The notes under the pieces: model-generated | What the model saw: the letters and a program-made list of their open reading frames with translations, nothing else | Databases searched by the model: none | Told to the model about the DNA's origin: nothing | Shown here: positions 43,173-52,439 of the stretch, one piece after another | How the letters are laid out: each line of letters opens with the position of its first letter | How positions within the stretch are numbered: position 1 is the stretch's first letter | Translations under genes and position numbers: made by a program | Assembly (NCBI GenBank): GCA_016787565.1 | Contig: JAEUUG010000009.1 | Coordinates: forward strand, 248,001 to 312,000 | Direction: 5' to 3' | DNA: 64,000 nt | DNA from: Cyclobacteriaceae bacterium | GTDB lineage: Bacteria > Bacteroidota > Bacteroidia > Cytophagales > Cyclobacteriaceae

Positions 43173-45260
43173 ATGACAAACGCTATTTACCTCACCACGA
43201 CCGAACCCTATTCCGGAAAATCAATCATTGCGCTTGGCTTGATGAATCTATTGGCCAGTAAAACGGAAAAACTCGCCTACTTCAAACCGGTCATCAGCAG
43301 TGAAGGCGCGGAAAAAGACAGCCACCTCGACACTATTGCGGGCCATTTCAAACTTTCTATTCCGTACACGGATATGTTTGTTTTCACCCGAAATGAGGTC
43401 ATCAAACATATCAATGCTGGTAACGAAGCGTACATCATCGATACCATCATCGACCGCTTCAAGCGGTTACAGGAACGCCATGATTTCGTGGTAGTGGAAG
43501 GTACTGATTTCCTCGGCAGCAGCACGAATGTAGAATTTGACGGAAACATTTCTATAGCAAAAAATCTGGGCATCCCGGCAGCTATCATTGTTAAAGGTGA
43601 AGGAAAGTCTGTTCAGGAAATTGTGGATACTGCCGTATCTACCACTAAAAGTTTTATGGACGAAGGCGTACAAATCCTTACCGTAATCGCCAATAAAATT
43701 GATAGCGAAATGGAGGAAGAACTCAGGGTACGGCTTAGCCAGTTCATGCCCAAGGGCTTAATCGTTACCTCTATTCCCAGCAACAAAGATTTAGGCAACC
43801 CCACGATGAAGGAAATCTTTGAGTCGGTGGGCGGCAAGCTTTTGTTTGGTGAACATTTACTTACGAATCAGGTCGACAACTCCATTGTGGGGGCCATGCA
43901 ACTCCACAATTGCTTAACACGATTGAACAAAAATACATTGATCGTTACACCGGGCGATCGGGGCGACATCATTATCGGAGCCTTGCAGGCAAACCTCTCT
44001 AAAAACTATCCAAAGGTGGCAGGCCTGGTACTAACCGGAGGGCTGGTACCTGAAGAAACTATCCTGAACCTGATTGAGGGATTGGATACAGTAGTGCCCA
44101 TCATCAGTGTAAAGACAGGAACATTTAAAACTGTTACGCGGGTCGCCAATACACAGTCTAGAATTTCCCCCGATAACAAAGAGAAGATTTCATTGGCCAT
44201 AAGCCTTTTCGATAAATATGTGGACGTGAAAGCGCTGGAGCGAAAAATCATATCCTTCCGCACCACCAACATCACACCACGCATGTTCCAATATCAGATT
44301 GTGAAACGGGCCAAAGAACACAAGAAACATATTGTGTTACCCGAAGGCGATGATGACCGCATTCTGCTTGCAGCTGATGCGTTGATCAAACAAGATGTTG
44401 TCAACCTCACGATACTGGGTAATAGCGAAAATATTCAGGCAGCACTGAAACGCTTGAATATATCGCTGGATCTGGAAAAAGTAAAGATCGTCAATCCTGG
44501 TACTTCAGAACGCTTTGATGATTATGTGAATACCTTGTATGAGCTGCGAAAGAATAAAAATCTCTCCCATGAAATGGCGCGCGACCTGATGCTCGATGTA
44601 TCCTACTTCGGTACTATGATGGTATACAAAGGTGAAGCCGATGGTATGGTATCCGGTGCAGCCCATACTACCCAGCATACTATTCGTCCGGCATTACAAT
44701 TTGTGAAAACAAAACCGGGTATCGCTACGGTATCATCGGTTTTCTTTATGTGTCTGCCCAATCGCGTTTCGGTATTTGGCGATTGTGCTGTTAACCCTAA
44801 TCCTACATCCGAGCAACTGGCAGACATTGCCATCTCCTCAGCAGAAACCAGCAAAATGTTTGGCATTGAACCCAAGATCGCGATGCTCTCCTACTCTTCT
44901 GGATCATCGGGCGAAGGTGAAGATGTTGATAAGGTAAGAAAGGCAACTGATATCGTGCGACAAAAACGCCCGGATCTTAAAGTAGAAGGTCCTATACAAT
45001 ACGATGCAGCGGTTGACCCGGCAGTTGGCAAAAAGAAAATGCCGAATTCAGAAGTTGCCGGGCAGGCCAGTGTATTAATTTTCCCCGACTTAAATACCGG
45101 CAACAATACCTATAAGGCAGTACAACGCGAAACCGGTGCGCTGGCTATCGGACCCATGCTGCAGGGTCTTAACAAACCGGTGAACGATCTCAGCCGCGGA
45201 TGTACCGTAGCGGATGTTTTCAATACGGTAGTGATTACCGCCATTCAAGCACAACAATAA
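43173..45260 (+). CDS. pta: Phosphate acetyltransferase
   Basis: A 695-residue protein, about the usual length of long Pta enzymes. The N-terminal P-loop/BioD-like domain begins NAIYLTTTEPYSGKSIIALG. A DRTGG-like domain follows (about 215-330, NCLTRLNKNTLIVTPGDRGD). The catalytic PTA_PTB domain (about 370-690) contains VLPEGDDDRIL, KGEADGMVSGAAHTT and YSSGSSGEGEDVDKVRKAT. It converts acetyl-CoA and phosphate to acetyl phosphate and CoA. Acetate kinase follows 20 bp downstream, so the pair forms the acetate/ATP overflow pathway; a QEGLA-type protein follows. A Crp/Fnr-like palindrome lies upstream at 43044. Confidence 0.97.
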   Translation: MTNAIYLTTTEPYSGKSIIALGLMNLLASKTEKLAYFKPVISSEGAEKDSHLDTIAGHFKLSIPYTDMFVFTRNEVIKHINAGNEAYIIDTIIDRFKRLQERHDFVVVEGTDFLGSSTNVEFDGNISIAKNLGIPAAIIVKGEGKSVQEIVDTAVSTTKSFMDEGVQILTVIANKIDSEMEEELRVRLSQFMPKGLIVTSIPSNKDLGNPTMKEIFESVGGKLLFGEHLLTNQVDNSIVGAMQLHNCLTRLNKNTLIVTPGDRGDIIIGALQANLSKNYPKVAGLVLTGGLVPEETILNLIEGLDTVVPIISVKTGTFKTVTRVANTQSRISPDNKEKISLAISLFDKYVDVKALERKIISFRTTNITPRMFQYQIVKRAKEHKKHIVLPEGDDDRILLAADALIKQDVVNLTILGNSENIQAALKRLNISLDLEKVKIVNPGTSERFDDYVNTLYELRKNKNLSHEMARDLMLDVSYFGTMMVYKGEADGMVSGAAHTTQHTIRPALQFVKTKPGIATVSSVFFMCLPNRVSVFGDCAVNPNPTSEQLADIAISSAETSKMFGIEPKIAMLSYSSGSSGEGEDVDKVRKATDIVRQKRPDLKVEGPIQYDAAVDPAVGKKKMPNSEVAGQASVLIFPDLNTGNNTYKAVQRETGALAIGPMLQGLNKPVNDLSRGCTVADVFNTVVITAIQAQQ

Positions 45261-45280
45261 AATTTTTGATATCCCCCACT

Positions 45281-46480
45281 ATGCACGTATTTGTTATCAA
45301 CTCCGGAAGCAGTTCAATCAAGTATCAACTCATTCGTATGCCGGAAGCAACGGTGATTTGCTCCGGACTTATTGATCGCATCGGACAAGAAGGCTCTTCG
45401 ATCCATCACAAAGTGTTTATCCGCGAAAGTGAACAAATAAAAAAAGAGAGCTTACCCATTAACGATCATGCAGCCGGACTGATGGAAGTATCACGGTTAC
45501 TGACAGATGCTGAGATTGGGGTTATCCACGATCCGAAAGAAATTCAGGTTGTCGGTCATCGTGTTGTTCATGGTGGTGAAAGTTTTTCCAAAACGATGGT
45601 GATTACCGAAGAAGTGAAAGAAAAAATCAAAAAGCTCTTTCCGTTGGCACCCCTGCACAATCCCCCGAACTATTTAGGAATTGAAGTTGCGGAGAAAATA
45701 TTTTCATCTGCCAAACAAGTAGCAGTATTTGATACAGCCTTTCATCAAACCATGCCTCCGGTAGCCTACCGCATTGCCATTCCGAAATCGTTTTACGATG
45801 AACACGGCATTCGTGCCTATGGCTTTCATGGAACCAGTCATAAATATGTTTCGGAGCAAGCGATCTCGTATTTAAAAAAGAAAGAAACCAAAATCGTAAC
45901 GATACACCTCGGCAATGGCTGTAGCATGAGTGCTGTACACAACGGCATTTGCGTTGATACCAGTATGGGGCTAGGCCCGATGAACGGTCTCATCATGGGT
46001 ACCCGCACAGGGGATATCGATCAGTCGATAATTTTTCATTTAGTAAAACAACTGGGTTATACCCTAGATGATGTCAATACCATCCTCAATAAAAAAAGTG
46101 GCATGCTCGGCCTTACGGGATACAGTGATATGCGGGATGTAAAGACTGAATATTTCAAAGGCCATAAGGAAGCCGTACTGGCCTACGAAATGTATGCCTA
46201 TCATATCAAGAAATACATTGGTTCGTATGCTGCCGTACTCAATGGACTTGATGCCATTGTGTTCACTGCGGGTGTAGGCGAAAATGATCCGCTCACACGA
46301 AGTTTAGCTACCCGAAACCTGGAGTACCTGGGCATTCACCTTGATGAAGATAAAAACAAGGCTGGAGGAAAAGGCATTTTTGAGATTAACACTTCGGAAT
46401 CGCCCGTGAAGATTCTTGTTGTACCAACCAATGAAGAACTGGAGATCGCACGACAGTGCAATGCCCTTCTGCAGGGATAA
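45281..46480 (+). CDS. ackA: Acetate kinase
   Basis: 399 residues from the ATG at 45281, matching the E. coli length of 400; the longer upstream in-frame start overlaps pta and is rejected. Motifs of the ASKHA acetate kinase family are all present: VFVINSGSSSIKYQL at the N-terminus, GHRVVHGGE, AVFDTAFHQTMP, YGFHGTSHKYVSEQA, HLGNGCSM and MGTRTGDIDQ, and VFTAGVGEND near the C-terminus. It makes ATP and acetate from acetyl phosphate and ADP, or acetyl phosphate in the reverse direction. It is cotranscribed with pta. Confidence 0.97.
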   Translation: MHVFVINSGSSSIKYQLIRMPEATVICSGLIDRIGQEGSSIHHKVFIRESEQIKKESLPINDHAAGLMEVSRLLTDAEIGVIHDPKEIQVVGHRVVHGGESFSKTMVITEEVKEKIKKLFPLAPLHNPPNYLGIEVAEKIFSSAKQVAVFDTAFHQTMPPVAYRIAIPKSFYDEHGIRAYGFHGTSHKYVSEQAISYLKKKETKIVTIHLGNGCSMSAVHNGICVDTSMGLGPMNGLIMGTRTGDIDQSIIFHLVKQLGYTLDDVNTILNKKSGMLGLTGYSDMRDVKTEYFKGHKEAVLAYEMYAYHIKKYIGSYAAVLNGLDAIVFTAGVGENDPLTRSLATRNLEYLGIHLDEDKNKAGGKGIFEINTSESPVKILVVPTNEELEIARQCNALLQG

Positions 46481-46531
46481 CACGCAATAAAAATCTTCAT
46501 TACTTTCATATGCTTAACCGCCATTTTGGCC

Positions 46532-47803
46532 ATGCTTATGAATACAAAAAAAATTGAGGATCTGGACGCCAGATTATTTGTTGCCACCACCGGAATCCGT
46601 GTACTCAAAGCACTGACCTGGCCACAGGAATCGGAAAGTGTTTTTCTGGAACAATGGCACAAGGGCAACCCTGTATTACCAACATTCAAACCACCCGTTA
46701 AAGACCTTTCTGCAAATATTTATACCCTCGAGAAAATTGCGCACGAATGTCAGCAGGATGAACCAATAGAAAAATTTCTGGCCGAAACAGCACAAAGTTA
46801 TGCCAATGCGGGCAAGATGCTGATGCATGTTGGCACACCTGATTTCACGCGCTACTCCGAAAAAATCTATGGTCGTCCTGATCACATTTACAAATTACAA
46901 GGACTAAGTGCAGTCGATGCAGCCAAGTCTTTTCTTCAAACTACGGATAGCCTGCTGGGCAATTATCATGTTCCGGAAACCACAACCGATATACCGGCTG
47001 AAAAATTTGCAGAATGGATGAAAACAGAAGTGAATGAATTTTTTGATCAGGATGTGGTTGAAGTCAAACTTGATGCTAGGCTAACCTCCAAAGCAATTGC
47101 CGGGGCATCCCGAATTCGCATCCGCAGCAATGCTCAATTTTCACAGCTCGATAAAGATCAGTTGCTCTACCATGAAGCTTTTGTACACACGGCTACCATG
47201 CTCAATGGAAAGAAACAAACCAATCTGAAGTCACTAAGTTTGGGTGCTCCCCGCACAACCCGTACACAGGAAGGTATAGCGGTAGTATCGGAACTGATCA
47301 CCAACGCAATGGACATCACGCGACTGCGAAGAATAGCACTGCGGGTATTGGCCGTGAAACAAGCGCTGGACGGAGCAGATTTTATTGACCTCTTTAAATT
47401 TTTCCTGGAAGCCGGACAAAGCGAAGAAGAATCGGTACGATCGGCACAGCGTATTTTCAGAGGCGGTGATGTAAAAAATGGTGTCGTGTTCACCAAAGAT
47501 GGAGTTTACCTTCAGGGCTTGCTGGAAGTTCACACCTTCATGCGCATTGCCATCCGGGATAACCGGCCTGAACTGATCAATAATCTCTTTGCCGGGCGAT
47601 TAACGTTGACTGATACACTGCGCCTAGCACCTCTCTTTGAAAGTGGATGGCTTCGTCAACCCGTATATGTTCCGATCTGGGCTGCAGACTTACGAAGACT
47701 TTCTGCGATGATGGCATACTCTGCCTTCATTTCGAATATTCGGCTCGACAAAGTTTACCTGAATCGTTTTGTTGAAATGGAAGATGAGATCACACAAGGA
47801 TAA
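46532..47803 (+). CDS. QEGLA-motif / DUF1704 (MATCAP-like) putative metallopeptidase
   Basis: 423 residues from ATG 46532; a TTG at 46526 and an ATG at 46538 are alternatives. The protein is of the family annotated flavohemoglobin expression-modulating QEGLA motif protein. It contains a metallopeptidase-type HExxxH in LLYHEAFVHTATM, followed by the QEGLA-like motif TRTQEGIAVVSE (Ile for Leu), and a long helical C-terminal half (SGWLRQPVYVPIWAADLRRL). In eukaryotes the related MATCAP enzymes are tubulin carboxypeptidases; the bacterial role is unknown. It is 52 bp after ackA, so it is likely part of the acetate operon. There is no signal peptide. Confidence 0.88.
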   Translation: MLMNTKKIEDLDARLFVATTGIRVLKALTWPQESESVFLEQWHKGNPVLPTFKPPVKDLSANIYTLEKIAHECQQDEPIEKFLAETAQSYANAGKMLMHVGTPDFTRYSEKIYGRPDHIYKLQGLSAVDAAKSFLQTTDSLLGNYHVPETTTDIPAEKFAEWMKTEVNEFFDQDVVEVKLDARLTSKAIAGASRIRIRSNAQFSQLDKDQLLYHEAFVHTATMLNGKKQTNLKSLSLGAPRTTRTQEGIAVVSELITNAMDITRLRRIALRVLAVKQALDGADFIDLFKFFLEAGQSEEESVRSAQRIFRGGDVKNGVVFTKDGVYLQGLLEVHTFMRIAIRDNRPELINNLFAGRLTLTDTLRLAPLFESGWLRQPVYVPIWAADLRRLSAMMAYSAFISNIRLDKVYLNRFVEMEDEITQG

Positions 47804-47846
47804 GAAAGGAACGTCTATTCGGTGTGGATGATACTTTTAGATTTCC

Positions 47847-49664
47847 CTAATACTGAACCAGCGAAGGAGGCTTGACAAACGTTCCTGAATTCTTGATTTT
47901 CAAACGCTGTTTGAAATCAAATGCAAACTGGCTGCCTGTAACATCATTGGCTGGAATGTACGTTATACGAAGTTCAATCGTGCCAAAAATGAGGTTTTCG
48001 TTCCGCGTCCGGAAGCCGGTGCTGAATCCCCAAAATAAGGTGCTTTTGTCCTCACAGGTAAGGCAATCCATCCAGGCAGCACTCACACCTACAAATGGAG
48101 CGAACCGAAATCCTATTACTTGCCAGGGCGTATAAAAAGCAGTTTCCATTCTTCCGAACGCTTTACTACCACCGAATACACTATCAGCCGAAAACCCATT
48201 GAGGTCGGAATCTTTGATTTCCATTAACGTGGCAATGTTACGGTTGTATATCTTACTGTAGCCCGCGGCCAGCAACGTACGTACTTTTGTTTTTTGCATA
48301 TTCCACGCACGCGTGATGTACATGGCCCCCGTTGTTAACACCAGATCTTCCGCTTCATCCGTATGCCAGTACCCTCCTGTCTGTGCTGTAAAATTGAAGA
48401 TGTTGCCCTTTCGGCTAGCCCACGACCGATACCATTTTATACCCATGTAAGGTCGTTCAAGTCTCACCTCCTTAATATATCCACCGGCAATGGAAAGCGA
48501 CATCCCATACGGAACATCCTCCGTTCGGCCAAAGCCAAACAAATAGCGTGTCCGGTAAAAATTTTGCCTGTAGAAGGTTAATTCTGTAAGGTAGCCCTTG
48601 GTACTGTTGTATTTAATTTCTTCTTCGTACTCCGTCTGATCGGGTGGATTTACATACACACCATCAAAGAAACGACCGGCCAGAAAAATGCGGTTACGAT
48701 TACTGAAGTTCCGCTTCATCCCAAAATTATAGCCTATCCAAACATCCGAAATTTTATAGTTGTATTTCAGGAAAACCGAGTCTGGCTTTTTTTCGGTATT
48801 CACTGACCAGTTGTTACTCACTTCAAATCCACCGGCCAATCGTGAGTAAGGTGAAACAAGTGGGCGGGTTACGCGCAGGTAATACGCGTATTCCGTTTCA
48901 TCGCCATAACTCCGTCCGCCATTCAATTGTGTGTATCCTACTTCTACATTCGCCAGGCTTCTAAAGATGCTACTCTTCCGATAATAAGCAGCATACGTGA
49001 ACGCAGGATCCAGTTCCGGATCAATCAAGGCGGTGAAATCAAGGCGTTGTCCATACCCTGCCAGGTTCGCATCATAGATCCCAATTTTAGGAGCCGTGGG
49101 AATTGTCCCTCCTATGCGTATGCCAAGGCTGAATACATCTCGCGTAATAACCACCACATCAACCGAATCCGGTTGCTCAGGAATAGGTGTCACCACAATT
49201 CGACAATCGAGAATAAAATCGAGGTCGCGCAGGAAGCGTTCATTGTCGGCCAGTAAATAGGGATTCAGTGGTGTGTTCTTCTTTACGAATAAATGCTGGC
49301 GGATGATCTGCTCGCGGGTGGTACCGTGCAGTGCATCGGCTATATCCGCCACAATTTTCCGGGTTCGTTTGGTTGTATCGTAAATGGAACGCTCGAAACC
49401 AATGTGCTCGAGGTAAATGGTACGGATAATTTTTTGCTCAAACTGTTTATTGATGTCTACGCTGGTCTCGTTGATGATGGTGTCTTTGGGTGTTGTTGAG
49501 ATATACCCCATGCCTGCTTTGAAGGCCTTCTTCGTCAGCGACTTTTTTGTCTTCGTGCTGTCGGGGTGCTGTGCATACAATGTGGTGGAACAAAAAAAAT
49601 GGCCGGCCACTACTATCAGGCATAAAAGAATATGCCATCGTGTTTTTTTAAGCCCGTTCAACAT
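47847..49664 (-). CDS. POTRA-containing outer-membrane barrel protein
   Basis: A 605-residue protein with a signal peptide around residues 10-30 (HILLCLIVVAGHFFCSTTLY AQ). The first 200 residues contain a POTRA-like unit: IIRTIYLEHIGFERSIYD, a helical stretch with IIRQHLFVKKNTPLNPYLLA, and LRDLDFILDCRIVVTPIPEQ, then VDVVVITRDVFSLGIR. The C-terminal 400 residues are barrel strands (GYGQRLDFTALIDPELD; YAYYLRVTRPLVSPYSRLAG; LIFGTIELRITYIPAND). This is an Omp85-like architecture without an obvious VRGF motif. It is convergent with 46532-47803 and divergent from the amidotransferase operon. Function unknown. Confidence 0.82.
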   Translation of the reverse strand: MLNGLKKTRWHILLCLIVVAGHFFCSTTLYAQHPDSTKTKKSLTKKAFKAGMGYISTTPKDTIINETSVDINKQFEQKIIRTIYLEHIGFERSIYDTTKRTRKIVADIADALHGTTREQIIRQHLFVKKNTPLNPYLLADNERFLRDLDFILDCRIVVTPIPEQPDSVDVVVITRDVFSLGIRIGGTIPTAPKIGIYDANLAGYGQRLDFTALIDPELDPAFTYAAYYRKSSIFRSLANVEVGYTQLNGGRSYGDETEYAYYLRVTRPLVSPYSRLAGGFEVSNNWSVNTEKKPDSVFLKYNYKISDVWIGYNFGMKRNFSNRNRIFLAGRFFDGVYVNPPDQTEYEEEIKYNSTKGYLTELTFYRQNFYRTRYLFGFGRTEDVPYGMSLSIAGGYIKEVRLERPYMGIKWYRSWASRKGNIFNFTAQTGGYWHTDEAEDLVLTTGAMYITRAWNMQKTKVRTLLAAGYSKIYNRNIATLMEIKDSDLNGFSADSVFGGSKAFGRMETAFYTPWQVIGFRFAPFVGVSAAWMDCLTCEDKSTLFWGFSTGFRTRNENLIFGTIELRITYIPANDVTGSQFAFDFKQRLKIKNSGTFVKPPSLVQY

Positions 49665-49741
49665 AGCCGCAAAGTAAGGCTTTCAGTTAAAACCTGTAGC
49701 AAAAAAAGTCGTGATTCATGTTTCGCGATTAATGCCCGTCT

Positions 49742-49755
49742 ATGATTTTTATCAT
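49742..49755. promoter_or_regulatory. Crp/Fnr-like palindrome ATGAT-TTTT-ATCAT
   Basis: Strict match to ATGAY-N4-RTCAT between the divergent starts at 49664 and 49836. The -7-like box TTAATTTG (49777-49784) begins 28.5 bp from the centre, which would put the site at about -41.5 from the expected transcription start. Confidence 0.65.
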
Positions 49756-49776
49756 ACTATTGGAAAGATGGTTAGG

Positions 49777-49784
49777 TTAATTTG
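49777..49784 (+). promoter_or_regulatory. Candidate -7 box TTAATTTG for the amidotransferase operon
   Basis: Five of six conserved positions of TAnnTTTG, 51 bp upstream of the ATG at 49836. It is the best-supported example of fixed spacing to the Crp/Fnr-like palindrome. Confidence 0.45.
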
Positions 49785-49835
49785 GTAGAACAAATAGAAG
49801 ACCGATATTATTTAAAGGCAAACACAACTAACCTT

Positions 49836-50675
49836 ATGTGTCGCTGGATGGCCTATACCGGAGGATCAATTCGCTTGCAGGATTTACTCTTTGAACCAAA
49901 GGAAAATCTGATTGATCAAAGTTTAAGTTCACGTTCAAAAGAAACCCCTACCAATGGCGATGGCTTTGGTGTAGGGTGGTATGGTAAACGGGAGCGTCCA
50001 GGTTTGTATCACAGCATCCGACCTGCATGGAATGATTTCAACCTTCGCGATCTGGCAGACAATATTGAGTCAACCTTATTCATGGCACATGTTCGAGCTA
50101 CCTCACTGGCAGCCATCCAGGAAACAAACTGTCACCCCTTCCGCTATAAAAATTGGTTGTTTGTACACAACGGTCAAATCGATGAGATTCAAAAATTTCG
50201 GAAAGAATTATTGCTGGCTGTAGCCGATGAATACTTTGAAAATATTTTAGGATCTACTGATTCTGAATTAATGTTTCACCTGGCTTTATCGTTCGGATTG
50301 GAAAAAGATCCTCCCTCAGCCATTGCCCGGATGACTGGATTTGTCGAAGCTATTGCCAAAAAGTATGGTGTTCAAGAATCCGTCTGGATGACCCTCGGCA
50401 TCTCCGATGGCAAAACACTCTGGGGCTTTCGGTATGGCAGCGATGGTGATGGACCAAGTCTGTACTATAGTCCGGATGTGGAGGATTTAATTCTGGTTAA
50501 TCCAATTGTGAAAGGCCGCTTAGAATCTCATGCACGATGCCTCGTATCTGAACCGATTGGGAAATTTCAAGGACTTTGGAAAGAAATCCCGCAAAGTTCT
50601 GCCGTCATTATCCGGGATGGAAATGTAGATGTCAAATCCTTTAAACCGTTAAATGCATCAGGCGTATCATTATGA
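49836..50675 (+). CDS. Class II glutamine amidotransferase (YafJ/EgtC-like)
   Basis: 279 residues from the ATG at 49836, which puts the nucleophile Cys at position 2 (MCRWMAYTGG), as required for Ntn-type class II amidotransferases; an earlier in-frame start would block it. Other motifs: GDGFGVGWYG, FMAHVRATSLAAIQETNCHPF (split), and FVHNGQIDE, which provide the Arg, Asn/Gly oxyanion and substrate contacts. It has no synthetase domain, so the ammonia acceptor is unknown; YafJ-like or ergothioneine-type (EgtC) hydrolysis are possibilities. Its stop overlaps the start of the downstream Ca2+/H+ exchanger by 4 bp, so the two are translationally coupled. Confidence 0.92.
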   Translation: MCRWMAYTGGSIRLQDLLFEPKENLIDQSLSSRSKETPTNGDGFGVGWYGKRERPGLYHSIRPAWNDFNLRDLADNIESTLFMAHVRATSLAAIQETNCHPFRYKNWLFVHNGQIDEIQKFRKELLLAVADEYFENILGSTDSELMFHLALSFGLEKDPPSAIARMTGFVEAIAKKYGVQESVWMTLGISDGKTLWGFRYGSDGDGPSLYYSPDVEDLILVNPIVKGRLESHARCLVSEPIGKFQGLWKEIPQSSAVIIRDGNVDVKSFKPLNASGVSL

Positions 50676-51757
50676 TGAAAACGTTGTTAAAACCAAGTAT
50701 ATACTGGCTATTCATATTTATTCCGGTTGCGATTTTCCTGGAAAAGAGCGAAGCATCGGCACCATTAATCTTTTTCTCGGCTGCGCTTGCCATTGTACCG
50801 ATTGCCCGGCTAATCGGAAGTTCGACAGAACAATTGGCTACCTATACCGGTGATGCGGTGGGCGGCTTGCTCAATGCGACTTTTGGCAATCTACCTGAAC
50901 TAATTATTGCTGTAATTGCCCTTAAGGCAGGCTTGCATGGCATGGTGCTGGCCTCCCTGGCCGGAGCTATACTCGCGAATCTGTTGCTGGCCATGGGTGT
51001 ATCGTTTTTAGTGGGCGGCACAAAATTCCACAATCAGGATTATAATGTTACGAGCATACGGGTGTACAGTTCAATGATGCTGATCGCTGTGATTAGTCTA
51101 ACTGTTCCCAGCGGTTTTCATATCCTTACACTTGATAAAGCTGCTCTTGAAAATGAAAACGCGTTAAATTTTTACCTCGCTATCGTGCTGCTGATTGGGT
51201 ATGTTCTATACTTATTCTTTATGATTAAAACCCATTCCGACTTTTTTAAAAGTGAGGGCGGAGGAAGTGAAGAAGAACACGGGGAAAAGTGGTCCATTTC
51301 ACGATCACTCATCACCCTGGTGGGTGCATCCGTGTTGGCTGCTTTCATGAGTGAGGTGCTTGTGGGTGCTGCAGAAGAAACCGGAAAAGTGCTTGGCATG
51401 TCCAGCGTTTTTATTGGCGTAATTTTTCTGGCCATTGTAGGCGGTGCTGCTGAAAGCATTTCGGCCATCACCATGGCTGCTAAAAACAAAATGGATCTCA
51501 GTATTGGTATTGCCTTGGGTAGTTCCATACAAATTGCGCTGTTTGTTGCGCCTGTTCTGGTTATCATGAGTATGTTCATTGGTCCAACGCAAATGAACCT
51601 CAACTTTCCACGCCCCTTAATAGTTGCCTTATTCCTGGCCGTTATACTGGCTGCTATGGTTGCTGGTGATGGAAGATCGAACTGGTACAAGGGGGTTCAA
51701 TTGATTCTGATTTATCTGATCATGGGGATGATGCTTTATTTTATACCCGGCACATGA
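50672..51757 (+). CDS. Calcium/proton exchanger (CaCA family, Cax type)
   Basis: A 361-residue membrane protein with about 11 helices. Both CaCA alpha-repeats are visible: GGLLNATFGNLPELIIAVIA (c-1) and VGGAAESISAITMAAKNKMD (c-2), each with the key acidic residue in a GN-x-PE or GG-x-AE context. An acidic loop between the halves (GGGSEEEHGEKW) is cytosolic and typical. It should exchange Ca2+ for H+ across the inner membrane. The start ATG at 50672 overlaps the amidotransferase stop by 4 bp, and its stop overlaps the next gene by 4 bp, so the three genes form a tight operon. Confidence 0.95.
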   Translation: MMKTLLKPSIYWLFIFIPVAIFLEKSEASAPLIFFSAALAIVPIARLIGSSTEQLATYTGDAVGGLLNATFGNLPELIIAVIALKAGLHGMVLASLAGAILANLLLAMGVSFLVGGTKFHNQDYNVTSIRVYSSMMLIAVISLTVPSGFHILTLDKAALENENALNFYLAIVLLIGYVLYLFFMIKTHSDFFKSEGGGSEEEHGEKWSISRSLITLVGASVLAAFMSEVLVGAAEETGKVLGMSSVFIGVIFLAIVGGAAESISAITMAAKNKMDLSIGIALGSSIQIALFVAPVLVIMSMFIGPTQMNLNFPRPLIVALFLAVILAAMVAGDGRSNWYKGVQLILIYLIMGMMLYFIPGT

Positions 51758-52428
51758 AAAATCAAAACTTCTGGAAAGATCGGATTAGAGAATCGGCAGT
51801 TCTGAATCCCGTTGATCGTATTGCTGAAGTGTTGTTCGGGTTGATTATGGTGCTGACATTTACAGGAGCCATCAGCGCCAGCACCGATGCACGGGAAGAT
51901 GTGCGCGAATTACTGTGGGCAGCTCTAGGGTGCAATGTAGCCTGGGGACTGGTGGATGCCATCATGTACCTGATGAATGTGGCCATTGAACGGGGGCATT
52001 CTCTCACCATGATTAAAAAAATTCACGAATCAAGAAGCCCAGATGAAGCCGGACAAATTTTGAAAGGCGAAATTCAGCCAGGTATAGCCGCATTAATGAC
52101 AACAGCAGAGTTGAATACATTAAGTTCTCGACTAAAAAATATCCCAGCACCATCGAAAAGACAACTGATAACCGGAACTGATTTATGGGCTGGTTTACAA
52201 ATCTTTTTACTGGTTTTTCTGTGCACTTTTCCGGTGGCAATTCCCTTTGGCATTTTTGATGGTTTAGAAGTAGCCATGCGCGCCTCGAATGGTGTAGCAC
52301 TGTTGCTATTGTTCATCGGAGGCTTCCTGCTGGCACGATATGCCGGATTCAGGCCCATAATTACTGCGACTCTTTACACACTGATTGGTGTCGTGCTGGT
52401 TGCATTGACGATGGCTCTGGGAGGATAG
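51754..52428 (+). CDS. VIT1/CCC1-like membrane protein
   Basis: A 224-residue protein with a soluble N-terminal start (DRIRESAVLNPVDRIAEVLF) and about five transmembrane segments: 27-44 (GLIMVLTFTGAISASTDA), 53-77 (LLWAALGCNVAWGLVDAIMY), 143-165 (LWAGLQIFLLVFLCTFPVAI), 172-192 and 198-222. The DPVDR-type beginning and layout resemble the VIT1/CCC1 transporter-like group found in Bacteroidota, but the metal-binding Glu-rich domain of true iron transporters is absent; a transport role is an inference. It overlaps the Ca2+/H+ exchanger by 4 bp, so the two are surely coexpressed. Confidence 0.78.
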   Translation: MKNQNFWKDRIRESAVLNPVDRIAEVLFGLIMVLTFTGAISASTDAREDVRELLWAALGCNVAWGLVDAIMYLMNVAIERGHSLTMIKKIHESRSPDEAGQILKGEIQPGIAALMTTAELNTLSSRLKNIPAPSKRQLITGTDLWAGLQIFLLVFLCTFPVAIPFGIFDGLEVAMRASNGVALLLLFIGGFLLARYAGFRPIITATLYTLIGVVLVALTMALGG

Positions 52429-52439
52429 ACTTATTTCTA

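Noticed and set aside
43300..44875. Minus-strand and alternate-frame ORFs inside pta
   Set aside because: They are antisense or out-of-frame shadows of a full-length conserved enzyme.
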